From the NCBI RefSeq assembly GCF_007994985.1, contig NZ_VOQF01000021.1, forward strand, positions 1 to 60,125: 60,125 nucleotides of DNA. Direction: 5' to 3'. Source of the stretch: Metabacillus litoralis. GTDB taxonomy: Bacteria > Bacillota > Bacilli > Bacillales > Bacillaceae. The position numbers and the translations under genes were made by a program. How positions within the stretch are numbered: position 1 is the stretch's first letter; each line of letters starts with the position of its first letter. Positions 9,885 through 17,423 of this stretch are shown piece by piece. A model generated the notes under the pieces. The model did not search any database, was not told where the DNA came from, and worked only from the letters and a program-made list of their open reading frames with translations.

Positions 9885-9972
9885 ATTTATTTAAGGATTG
9901 CGTGAGCTCCAATTATGAATTTAAGTGAAAACGGAATTTATGTGTTTCAAAGTGAAAATTAGGCTGTAACTC

Positions 9973-10106
9973 CACATAGTTTGTTGGGCATGCTAGCCTT
10001 CTAGGTATAGCTAAGTCTTTTGACTTATGACATCTTGTCTAAAGGAGCATGCCCATAGATGCTCCATATCAAGTTGCAATACTGTATTTGGAATTGCAAC
10101 TATGTG
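9973..10106. ncRNA. Structured RNA element inside the EPS operon (EAR/epsC-RNA-like candidate), + strand
   Basis: The 336-base gap between capG and the aldolase gene holds no ORF but five perfect complementary pairs: CACATAGTT (9973-9981) with AACTATGTG (10098-10106); GGGCATGCT (9986-9994) with AGCATGCCC (10046-10054); TAAGTC (10012-10017) with GACTTA (10022-10027) around a TTTT loop; GGAGCAT (10044-10050) with ATGCTCC (10059-10065); AGTTGCAAT (10072-10080) with ATTGCAACT (10093-10101). Pairs 2 and 4, and pairs 1 and 5, share bases and exclude each other, which suggests a switch or a pseudoknot. Bacillales eps and capsule operons can carry the EAR antitermination RNA (Rfam epsC). Size, structure density and location fit that class, but I cannot run a covariance search. 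Confidence 0.6.
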
Positions 10107-10220
10107 TAATTTTCCTCTGCAGAGTGCATTTTAATTATTATTCTGGTGATAAATATAAATCAAGTAGTGAAGTAGGGTCAAGAATTATAAAGTAAATTAT
10201 ACTAAGGAAGAGGCAGAAAA

Positions 10221-11819
10221 ATGAAACTTTTAGATTGTACACTACGAGATGGAGGATATTATAATTCATGGGATTTTGATAAGCCAATGATCGAAAAATA
10301 TTTGAAAGCTATGCATGAAATTTCGGTAGACTATGTAGAACTAGGTCTTCGTGGGTTTAATAATGAAGGATTTAAAGGAGCTTGTGCTTACACTACTGAT
10401 AGTTTTATTAGAAGCTTGGAAGTTCCTAATGGTCTTAAATTAGGAGTAATGGTAAATGCAAGTGATATTGTTATACATTCTGAGGGGATTGAGGGAGCAC
10501 TATCTAAACTTTTTGTTTCAGCATCTGATTCTCCAATCTCATTAGTTCGAGTGGCATGTCATGTACACGAATTTGAGGCTGCATTACCAGGAGCGAATTG
10601 GCTGAAAAGTAAAGGTTATACTGTTGGTTTTAATTTAATGCAAATTGCTGATCGAAGTGTTGAAGAGATTAAAAGTTTAGCATCTATTGCTAATAAATAT
10701 CCCCTAGATGTACTGTATTTTGCTGATAGTATGGGGAGTTTAAATCCAGAACAAACCTCTAATATTATCCAGGTAATACGTGAAGTTTGGAAGGGGCCTC
10801 TAGGTATACACACACACGATAATATGGGTTATGCGCTAGCTAATTCTATGCGTGCTTTAGAAGATGGAGTAACATGGGTTGATAGTACAGTTACCGGAAT
10901 GGGAAGAGGTCCTGGAAACGCAAAAACTGAGTATTTAACCATTGAACTTGAAGAATACCGTAATGTAGCTAATAATATTACACCATTAATGAAGTTAATA
11001 GAGGATTTTTTTAAACCAATGCAACATAAATGTGGATGGGGAACAAATACGTTTTATTATCTTGCGGGTAAATATGGAATTCATCCAACATATATTCAAG
11101 AAATGATAAGTGATTCAAGGTATGATGAGGAAGATATACTAGCGGTTATCGAATATTTAAAATCAGAAGGCGGGAAAAAATTTAACTTTAATACCTTAGT
11201 GGCTGCTAGAAACTTCTATGGTGGAGAACCAAAAGGATCTTGGAATCCGGCAGAAATTTTATCTGATAGAGAAGTTATAATAATAGGGACTGGACCAAGT
11301 GTTATTAAGCATAAGCAAGCATTGGAAGAGTATATACGAGATAAAAAACCTTATGTAATTGCGTTGAATACTCAATCTAACATTTCATCAGAGTTAATTG
11401 ACATTCGAGCAGCTTGCCATCCTGTTCGTTTACTCGCTGATAGTTCAGTACATGCGACATTACCACAGCCGTTAGTAATACCGGCATCTATGTTGTCAGA
11501 TAATATAAATAAGGCGTTTGGTGGAAAAGAGTTGTTAGATTTTGGAATATCAATAAAAGAGAATACATTTATGTTTGAAACAAATTACTGTGTCCTCCCT
11601 AGTTCATTAGTTCTTGCATATGCATTAGCTATTGGAGCTAGTGGGAGAGCATCAAGAATTCTTTTAGCTGGTTTTGATGGATATGGTGCAGATGATCCTA
11701 GAACAACTGAAGTAAATAATTTACTTGAAGATTTCACACGAGTCCCAATGACTCCACCAGTTATTGCAATTACACCAACGCAATATAAAGTTACTGTTAG
11801 TTCAGTATACGCATTCTAG
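10221..11819 (+). CDS. DRE-TIM pyruvate-type aldolase fused to a DUF115-like domain
   Basis: This 532-residue protein starts at ATG 10221 behind GGAAGAGG. Residues 1 to about 275 form a DRE-TIM metallolyase barrel of the HMGL/4-hydroxy-2-oxovalerate aldolase class: the active-site strand LDCTLRDGGYYNSWDF (R9, D10), a FADSMGSLNP strand, and the metal-binding HTHD (H197, H199), followed by GMGRGPGN. Residues about 345-532 begin with EVIIIGTGPSVIKH and include LLAGFDGYGADD, resembling the MptE/DUF115-like Rossmann domain. Family chemistry is aldol condensation or cleavage between pyruvate and an aldehyde. Followed by a CMP-ulosonate synthetase and a phosphatase, it probably builds an unusual 3-deoxy-ulosonic acid for the polysaccharide. 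The substrate is unknown and the role of the C-terminal domain is inferred. Confidence 0.7.
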   Translation: MKLLDCTLRDGGYYNSWDFDKPMIEKYLKAMHEISVDYVELGLRGFNNEGFKGACAYTTDSFIRSLEVPNGLKLGVMVNASDIVIHSEGIEGALSKLFVSASDSPISLVRVACHVHEFEAALPGANWLKSKGYTVGFNLMQIADRSVEEIKSLASIANKYPLDVLYFADSMGSLNPEQTSNIIQVIREVWKGPLGIHTHDNMGYALANSMRALEDGVTWVDSTVTGMGRGPGNAKTEYLTIELEEYRNVANNITPLMKLIEDFFKPMQHKCGWGTNTFYYLAGKYGIHPTYIQEMISDSRYDEEDILAVIEYLKSEGGKKFNFNTLVAARNFYGGEPKGSWNPAEILSDREVIIIGTGPSVIKHKQALEEYIRDKKPYVIALNTQSNISSELIDIRAACHPVRLLADSSVHATLPQPLVIPASMLSDNINKAFGGKELLDFGISIKENTFMFETNYCVLPSSLVLAYALAIGASGRASRILLAGFDGYGADDPRTTEVNNLLEDFTRVPMTPPVIAITPTQYKVTVSSVYAF

Positions 11820-11831
11820 GAGGCGAATAAT

Positions 11832-12563
11832 TTGAATTATTGTGTTATAATTCCAGCTCGATATCAATCTTCAAGGTTACCAGGAAAACCACTTGTTGAT
11901 TTATGTGGTATTCCAATGATTGTAAGAACATATCAGCAATGTATAAAGGCTTGTCCTTCTGAAAGGGTTTATGTTGCAACAGATGACGAGCGTATTAGAG
12001 AGGTCTGTGAACAAAGCGCTATTCAAGTTATTATGACATCGAGTGATTGTCTTACTGGTACAGATAGATTAGCAGAGTGTGCAGAATTTATTGATGCAGA
12101 TGTTTTTATTAATGTACAGGGGGATGAGCCACTTTTTAATCCGAGAGATTTAGAATTAATGATTTCTTACGTTGAAAAATATCCTGGTGAAATCTTAAAT
12201 GGTTATTGCGAAATAAATGATGAGGAACTTTTCAGAAGTGGTTCAACTCCAAAGGTAGTTTTTCGACCAGATGGACGATTACTGTATATGTCTCGTGCGC
12301 ATATCCCAACAAATAAGAAACATGGTTTTGAAAAGGCTTGGCGACAAGTATGTGCATACGCATTTCCACGAGAGTCATTAAAAGATTTTTCTTCAGTTCC
12401 TGAAAAAACACCACTTGAGGGTATTGAAGATATTGAGATACTTCGCTTTCTAGAGTTAGGTTGGGAAGTAAGAATGCTGGAACTCTCTAGTGATTCTATT
12501 GCTGTTGATAATCCAGAAGATGTTCAGCGTGCTGAGGCTGCGATTCTTGATAGAGAACTTTAA
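11832..12563 (+). CDS. kdsB: KdsB-type CMP-ulosonic acid synthetase (3-deoxy-manno-octulosonate cytidylyltransferase family)
   Basis: This 243-residue protein starts at TTG 11832 behind AGGAGG, 12 bases after the aldolase gene. It has the cytidylyltransferase loop IIPARYQSSRLPGKPL, the VATDDERI segment, TSSDCLTGTDRLAE, and FINVQGDEPLF, all KdsB signatures. KdsB activates Kdo with CTP; Gram-positive bacteria lack lipopolysaccharide, but Kdo-like sugars can occur in capsules. No KdsA (PEP-dependent Kdo8P synthase) or KdsD gene is present, so the substrate may come from the adjacent pyruvate-type aldolase and differ from Kdo. The family assignment is firm and the substrate inferred. Confidence 0.85.
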   Translation: MNYCVIIPARYQSSRLPGKPLVDLCGIPMIVRTYQQCIKACPSERVYVATDDERIREVCEQSAIQVIMTSSDCLTGTDRLAECAEFIDADVFINVQGDEPLFNPRDLELMISYVEKYPGEILNGYCEINDEELFRSGSTPKVVFRPDGRLLYMSRAHIPTNKKHGFEKAWRQVCAYAFPRESLKDFSSVPEKTPLEGIEDIEILRFLELGWEVRMLELSSDSIAVDNPEDVQRAEAAILDREL

Positions 12564-12580
12564 ATTTAATGAATAGTAGT

Positions 12581-12624
12581 AAGTAGTGACCTAAATGTTT
12601 ATTTTTATTAGGTCACTATTTATT
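12581..12624 (+). terminator. Hairpin after kdsB (possible weak terminator)
   Basis: AGTGACCTAA pairs perfectly with TTAGGTCACT across an AT-rich loop, extended by A-T and G-T pairs, and is followed by ATTTATTT. The downstream U-tract is interrupted, so it may be an attenuator or mRNA-stabilising hairpin between kdsB and the HAD gene rather than a full stop. Confidence 0.5.
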
Positions 12625-12659
12625 TAAAAAAGTATAAAAAAATAAGAAGAGGTATTTTT

Positions 12660-13319
12660 ATGAGTTCAGACTTTTTGAGTCAGTATGATGTTATTGTTTT
12701 CGATTGTGATGGAGTTCTAATAGATGTAAATCTATTAAAATGTGAAGCCTTTGGTAAGGCTGTTGCAGAATACCCTTCAGATATTGTTACAAATTTTGTT
12801 GACCATTGTAAGAATACATTTGGTGTTTCTCGATACGTTAAGTTTAAAGAGTTTTTCAGTGACTTCGCTAAAGAACCTTTTCAAGAAAATAAATACAACT
12901 ATTTCTTAACAAACTATGCAAATATATGCAAAGTGATGTATCAATCTGCTCATATTACACCAGGGTGTGAAAGCTTATTATCCGATTTATTTAACTCAAA
13001 TAAGAGTTTATATGTAGCGTCTGGAAGTGATGAGAAAGAATTAAAAGAAGCTTTTATTGGAAGAAATTTAAATATATACTTTAATGGGATATATGGTTCT
13101 CCAAAAACTAAGTCGGAATGCACCTCGATTATCTTACAAAAAAACTCTAATAAAAGGGCTGTTTTTATAGGAGATTCATTATCTGATATGAAGGCCGCTA
13201 AAGAATATGAATTAGATTTTATTTATATGTCTAAATTTACTGTTCAATCCGAAGAGCAGGATCTCAAATGTAGAAGCGAAGCAACTAAGGTTATTAGTAC
13301 GCTAGAGGAATTAATTTGA
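12660..13319 (+). CDS. HAD-superfamily phosphatase of the polysaccharide cluster
   Basis: This 219-residue protein starts at ATG 12660 behind AAGAGG. HAD motif I is VFDCDGVLID (nucleophile and acid/base Asp), motif II lies in YVASGSDEKEL, and motifs III/IV are in AVFIGDSLSDMKAAKEY. A helical cap between motifs I and II (residues about 15-85) places it in the beta-phosphoglucomutase-like subfamily IA. In Kdo pathways a HAD enzyme (KdsC) removes the 8-phosphate, although KdsC is capless, so this one is not orthologous. Directly after the aldolase and KdsB-like genes it is a candidate for dephosphorylating the ulosonic acid intermediate. Specificity is not known. Confidence 0.75.
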   Translation: MSSDFLSQYDVIVFDCDGVLIDVNLLKCEAFGKAVAEYPSDIVTNFVDHCKNTFGVSRYVKFKEFFSDFAKEPFQENKYNYFLTNYANICKVMYQSAHITPGCESLLSDLFNSNKSLYVASGSDEKELKEAFIGRNLNIYFNGIYGSPKTKSECTSIILQKNSNKRAVFIGDSLSDMKAAKEYELDFIYMSKFTVQSEEQDLKCRSEATKVISTLEELI

Positions 13320-13351
13320 CAATAGCACAAGAGTAAAGGTAGGGTGTTTCT

Positions 13352-14731
13352 ATGTACAAAATAGCTGTAGCAGGTACAGGTTATGTTGGCTTAGTAGCAG
13401 GTGTATGTTTTGCTGAAGTTGGCCATCAAGTAATGTGTGTTGACATCGATGAAGATAAAGTGAACCTAATGAAGTCTGGGACTTCTCCAATATATGAAGC
13501 AGGTTTAGAAGAGCTAATGAAAAAAAACTACGCTGTTGGAAGAATTGATTATACAACAGATTACAAATCGGCTTACCGAGATGCTGATGCAATTTTTATC
13601 GGGGTTGGGACCCCAGAACAACCAGACGGTTCTGCAAACCTTTCCTATATTGCAACGGTTGCTAGACAAATTTCTGAATCGATCGAAAAGGATTGCTTAG
13701 TTGTTGTTAAATCGACCGTTCCAGTTGGAACAAATGATAAAGTTGAACAGTTTATTCAAGATTTTCTAGTTAATGATGTAAAAGTAGAAGTAGCCTCGAA
13801 CCCGGAGTTTTTAGCGCAAGGTTCTGCTGTACATGATACACTTCATGCAGAAAGAATAATAATTGGAACGGAAAGCAAATGGGCTGAAGAAGTTTTGATG
13901 GAAATTTATGAGCCCTTTAACTTACCAATCGTATCAGTTAATAGGAGATCTGCAGAGATGATCAAATATGCCTCAAACGATTTCCTTGCTTTGAAAATCT
14001 CTTATATGAATGACATCGCTAACCTTTGTGAATTAGTCGGAGCGGATGTGCAAGACGTTGCAAAAGGGATGAGTTATGATGCTCGTATAGGAAGTAAGTT
14101 TTTAAACGCAGGTATCGGTTATGGCGGTTCATGTTTTCCTAAGGATACGAAAGCACTAGAGAATATTGCAAAACAGCATGGATATGAACTACGAACCGTT
14201 AAGGCTACAATTGACGTCAATACTGATCAAAAGACAATGTTATACAAAAAAGCCAGCAAGAGACTTATTACGTTTAATGGTCTGAAGGTAGCTGTACTTG
14301 GTTTAACTTTTAAACCTGGGACTGATGATTTACGTGAAGCAGCATCTCTTGAGAATGTGCCATTATTACTAGAGCAAGGTGCCGATATTTATGCGTTTGA
14401 CCCTATAGGTGCCGATAACTTTGCGAAAGTACATCCTGAAGGTAAGAGTGGAAAAGGTAATATTACTTATGTAAGTAATATTGAAGAAGCACTAGAAGGT
14501 GCAAATGTTTGCTTTATCTTTACTGAGTGGGGAGAGATTAAAGCAGTTACTCCTGGGATGTATCAGGATTTAATGAGAACGCCGCTAGTATATGACGGAA
14601 GAAATATTTATAGTACTTCGGAAATGCAGGAAGCAGGGGTGGAGTACCACTCTATTGGAAGAAAGGCTGTAGAGAGAAAAGTTGTTGCAAAGGAGTCGAG
14701 AAATCTTGAGTTACAAACCGCTAGATCCTAG
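13352..14731 (+). CDS. ugd: UDP-glucose 6-dehydrogenase
   Basis: This 459-residue protein starts at ATG 13352. The N-terminal Rossmann domain has GTGYVGLVAGVCFAEVGH, the middle part has VVVKSTVPVGTN and ASNPEFLAQGSAVHD, and the catalytic cysteine is C261 in GIGYGGSCFPKD. The C-terminal UDP-binding domain has LGLTFKPGTDDLREA. It oxidises UDP-glucose to UDP-glucuronate with 2 NAD+. The next gene epimerises the product, so uronic acids belong to the polymer made by this cluster. TuaD/YtcA-like homologues exist in Bacillus; the location here ties it to the capsule operon. Confidence 0.95.
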   Translation: MYKIAVAGTGYVGLVAGVCFAEVGHQVMCVDIDEDKVNLMKSGTSPIYEAGLEELMKKNYAVGRIDYTTDYKSAYRDADAIFIGVGTPEQPDGSANLSYIATVARQISESIEKDCLVVVKSTVPVGTNDKVEQFIQDFLVNDVKVEVASNPEFLAQGSAVHDTLHAERIIIGTESKWAEEVLMEIYEPFNLPIVSVNRRSAEMIKYASNDFLALKISYMNDIANLCELVGADVQDVAKGMSYDARIGSKFLNAGIGYGGSCFPKDTKALENIAKQHGYELRTVKATIDVNTDQKTMLYKKASKRLITFNGLKVAVLGLTFKPGTDDLREAASLENVPLLLEQGADIYAFDPIGADNFAKVHPEGKSGKGNITYVSNIEEALEGANVCFIFTEWGEIKAVTPGMYQDLMRTPLVYDGRNIYSTSEMQEAGVEYHSIGRKAVERKVVAKESRNLELQTARS

Positions 14732-15731
14732 TAAAACTTATCTTATTACTGGAGCTGCTGGTTTCATCGGATATTATTTATCTAAGAAACTACTAGAAAG
14801 CGGCTGCAAAGTAATAGGTATTGATAATGTAAATGATTACTATGATGTGAACCTTAAAATGGCTCGACTTGAGCAACTACAACCTTTTAGTAAGTTTACT
14901 TTAATTAGGGAAGATATTTCGGACAAGGCTTTAGTCACAGAAGTCTTTGCTAAGTACAAGCCTAATGTTGTGGTAAACTTAGCTGCACAAGCTGGAGTTA
15001 GATATTCAATTGAAAATCCTGATGTTTATATTCAAAGTAATATCATTGGTTTCTATAATATCCTAGAAGCTTGTAGGCACAATCCAGTAGAACATCTAGT
15101 GTACGCATCTTCAAGCTCTGTTTATGGTTCTAATAAAAAGGTGCCATTTGAAGAAACAGACTTTGTAGATACTCCTGTATCACTTTATGCTTCAACGAAG
15201 AAGTCGAATGAATTAATGGCTCATACGTATAGCCACTTGTATAAGATACCGGCTACTGGACTTCGTTTCTTTACTGTTTATGGTTCTATGGGAAGACCGG
15301 ATATGGCTTACTTTGGATTTACGGATAAATACTTTGCTGGTGAACCAATTAAGATCTTTAACAATGGTGATTTTGACAATGATCTCTATCGTGATTTCAC
15401 GTATATCGATGATATAGTAGAAGGAATAGAGCGACTTATCGGTAAACCACCGGTTGATGCCGTTCCTCACAAGGTGCTTAACATCGGTAATAATAATCCG
15501 GAAAAGCTGATGACGTTTATTAATACATTGGAGAAGACTTTAAGTAAAGCTTTAGGAAGAGAAGTGCAGTTTGAAAAGGTGTTTGAGCCAATAAAACCAG
15601 GAGATGTTCCAGCCACTTATGCTTCAACGGATTTATTGCAGGAAGCTGTTGGGTTTAAACCAAAAACATCGATTGAAGAGGGCTTACAGCAATTTGCTGA
15701 TTGGTATGTGGATTATTATAACAAGAAGTAA
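14706..15731 (+). CDS. UDP-glucuronate 4-epimerase (SDR)
   Basis: I place the start at TTG 14706 because AAAGGAG (14689-14695) sits 10 bases upstream; an in-frame TTG at 14682 lacks such a site. The 341-residue protein overlaps the end of ugd by 26 bases. It has LITGAAGFIGYYL at the N-terminus, VNLAAQAGVRYSIENP, ASSSSVYGSNKKVPF and the catalytic YASTKK pair, with RFFTVYGSMGRPDMA typical of uronate epimerases. It interconverts UDP-glucuronate and UDP-galacturonate. As last gene before a strong terminator it closes the polysaccharide operon. Confidence 0.9.
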   Translation: MSYKPLDPSKTYLITGAAGFIGYYLSKKLLESGCKVIGIDNVNDYYDVNLKMARLEQLQPFSKFTLIREDISDKALVTEVFAKYKPNVVVNLAAQAGVRYSIENPDVYIQSNIIGFYNILEACRHNPVEHLVYASSSSVYGSNKKVPFEETDFVDTPVSLYASTKKSNELMAHTYSHLYKIPATGLRFFTVYGSMGRPDMAYFGFTDKYFAGEPIKIFNNGDFDNDLYRDFTYIDDIVEGIERLIGKPPVDAVPHKVLNIGNNNPEKLMTFINTLEKTLSKALGREVQFEKVFEPIKPGDVPATYASTDLLQEAVGFKPKTSIEEGLQQFADWYVDYYNKK

Positions 15732-15749
15732 GATTTAAAAATACTAAAA

Positions 15750-15780
15750 CCCGCTGAGCAAATGCTTGGCGGGCTTATTT
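15750..15780 (+). terminator. Intrinsic terminator of the polysaccharide operon
   Basis: CCCGCTGAGCA pairs with TGCTTGGCGGG (two wobble pairs) and is followed by CTTATTT, 18 bases after the epimerase stop codon. Confidence 0.85.
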
Positions 15781-15837
15781 GAGTTGGATTAATTATTATT
15801 TTTTAATGCCTTTTTTAAAATATCCTTATATTTACTC

Positions 15838-16470
15838 TACTTTAAATCTACTTAACATCTCTTCTTTTGAAATTTCACCCCATTCTAGGACTATTAGCAT
15901 AATATATATATTAGCACGTAGTGTCATAGGTGCTCTTTTAAAAAACATTACGTAAGTTTTTTGATCATTAACTACAATGGTAAACTTATCATGCCTTTAA
16001 TTCAAACGTTGCAATTCTTCATACAGATGAACTGTGTTCATAATGGAAAAATGACGACGCTCAGGATTAAAAGGTAAAAACTCCAAATACCATCTTTAAT
16101 ACCTTCATTATCAATATTAAGTGCCATATCAGGAAATCTTAATCTTTCCTCTGTTTTCTCCACACTCCATTTAAATGGACATTAATATAAATCTGCTAAG
16201 ATAAATTGTTTGAATTTTCTCTCTAATCCCTCACATTGCATTCTTAAATTAAGTGGTGATTCTCTATTATCTATATTTTTTTGATCTTCATCTGTAGGTT
16301 CATTTTTTGCTATATGTCCTGCAGCAACCATAAGATCTTTATAAGTAACTTCCTCATCATCCTCAAAAGTAGTCTGTCGATTAATCCTCAAATTATCATC
16401 TGAATAAATACCACTCCTACACTTTCCCTTGATTCACTTGGTATAAATATCACCTCAGGGAATTCTTTTT
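15838..16470 (-). pseudogene. Decayed gene with several frameshifts, family unknown
   Basis: Read on the minus strand, this stretch gives protein-like pieces in changing frames: KKEFPEVIFIPSESRESVG, then a 69-residue piece (16182-16391) containing EEVTYKDLMVAAGHIAKNEP, then FKWSVEKTEERLRFPDMALN, PERRHFSIMNTVHLYEELQR, and near 15838 MTLRANIYIMLIVLEWGEIS. Stops and shifts separate them, and no intact start with ribosome site is found. Together they would make a protein of about 200 residues, so this is a broken gene rather than random sequence. I do not recognise the family. It fills most of the 922-base gap between the polysaccharide and sulfoquinovose operons. Confidence 0.5.
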
Positions 16471-16557
16471 TATTCTGTTAAGAAGGTATAGTGAAACATA
16501 GAACCAGAACTTAATTCTAAAAACACCAAACTTTTTTCCAAAAAAAACATATTTACC

Positions 16558-16586
16558 TTGATATTTTGTATACGGTTGCATACAAT
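16558..16586 (+). promoter_or_regulatory. Sigma-A promoter with embedded inverted-repeat operator for the sulfoquinovose operon
   Basis: TTGATA (16558-16563), a 17-base spacer and TACAAT (16581-16586) form a near-consensus sigma-A promoter. The inverted repeat TTGTATAC-GGTT-GCATACAA (16566-16585; 7 of 8 positions pair) fills the spacer and overlaps the -10 box. GntR-family repressors bind such GTATAC-type palindromes, and the operon encodes a GntR/HutC regulator, so this is probably its operator. Binding there would block RNA polymerase directly. Confidence 0.75.
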
Positions 16587-16653
16587 GGTATTAAAGATAG
16601 TGATGTTTTAATTAAAGGTAATAATGTTACTACGAATATTAGGGGGAACAGTA

Positions 16654-17319
16654 ATGAAATACTTTTTAGATAGTGCCAAAATTGATGAAATTCGTTATGC
16701 GTATAAGCATTGGGGGATTGATGGAGTAACGACAAATCCGCGTCATATTATGAACAGTGGTAAACCTTTTATAACAGTACTAAAAGAGTTAGCCGATGAA
16801 TTTTCAGATGTGAAGAATTTCCCGATTTCTGTTGAGATTAATCCACACCTGGATAACTATGAAGAAATGGTTGCAGAAGGAAAAAAGATTGCTAGTTTAT
16901 CAGATAATTTCGTTATAAAGATTCCTTGTACAGAACAAGGATTAATCGCTGCAAAAAACTTAGAGGAGCAAGGGATTAAAACAAATGTAACACTTGTTTT
17001 CTCTCCATCTCAAGCATTACAGCCTGCACGAATTGGAGCTGCATTTGTGTCACCCTTTGTTGGTTGGAAAGAACAAAGCGGAGAAGATACAAATCCATAT
17101 ATTCAAGACATCGTCAATATCTATCGTACATATGGCTACGATACAGAAATTATCGTTGCTGCACTACGTAACGGCAAACAAATTGTTGATGCAGCAAAAG
17201 CTGGAGCAGATATCGTAACATGTGGTTTTGATGTATACAAAACGAGCTTCTACCATGCATTTACTGATTATGGCTTAAATGTATTCCGTAATGCTTGGGA
17301 CAACACTGAAACTGAATAA
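16654..17319 (+). CDS. sftT: 6-deoxy-6-sulfofructose transaldolase (fructose-6-phosphate aldolase-like)
   Basis: I choose ATG 16654 because AGGGGGAA lies 7 bases upstream and the protein then begins MKYFLDSAK as in the family; the ATG at 16624 lacks a site. The 221-residue TalA/FSA-type barrel has VTTNPRH, the Schiff-base lysine in NFVIKIPCTEQGL (K89), KTNVTLVFSPSQAL, and FVSPFVGW. The surrounding sulfoquinovosidase, isomerase and aldehyde dehydrogenase genes identify it as the sulfofructose transaldolase of the sulfo-SFT pathway. It transfers the C1-C3 unit of 6-deoxy-6-sulfofructose to glyceraldehyde-3-phosphate, giving fructose-6-phosphate and 3-sulfolactaldehyde. The sequence alone would allow fructose-6-phosphate aldolase; context decides. 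Confidence 0.85.
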   Translation: MKYFLDSAKIDEIRYAYKHWGIDGVTTNPRHIMNSGKPFITVLKELADEFSDVKNFPISVEINPHLDNYEEMVAEGKKIASLSDNFVIKIPCTEQGLIAAKNLEEQGIKTNVTLVFSPSQALQPARIGAAFVSPFVGWKEQSGEDTNPYIQDIVNIYRTYGYDTEIIVAALRNGKQIVDAAKAGADIVTCGFDVYKTSFYHAFTDYGLNVFRNAWDNTETE

Positions 17320-17351
17320 TCATTAAAACAATAAACTCGTAAAAATTAAAT

Positions 17352-17402
17352 GGCAGGACAAAAAAGGTATCATTCCTTTAACGTATGTCCTGTCTATTTT
17401 TT
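17352..17402 (+). terminator. Intrinsic terminator or attenuator between sftT and the DUF4867 gene
   Basis: GGCAGGACA (17352-17360) pairs with TGTCCTGTC (17386-17394), with a further AAAGG/CCTTT pairing inside, and is followed by TATTTTTT. The hairpin lies 32 bases after the sftT stop. Partial read-through would give more sftT mRNA than mRNA for the downstream genes. Confidence 0.8.
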
Positions 17403-17423
17403 AAAAAAGGGGATACAGGGGTA

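Noticed and set aside
16624-16653. Earlier start ATG 16624 for the transaldolase
   Set aside because: No ribosome site precedes it, while ATG 16654 has AGGGGGAA at good spacing and gives the family N-terminus.
17385-17423. Earlier start ATG 17385 for the DUF4867 gene
   Set aside because: The codons lie in the right arm and T-run of an intrinsic terminator; ATG 17424 has an upstream AAAAGGGG.
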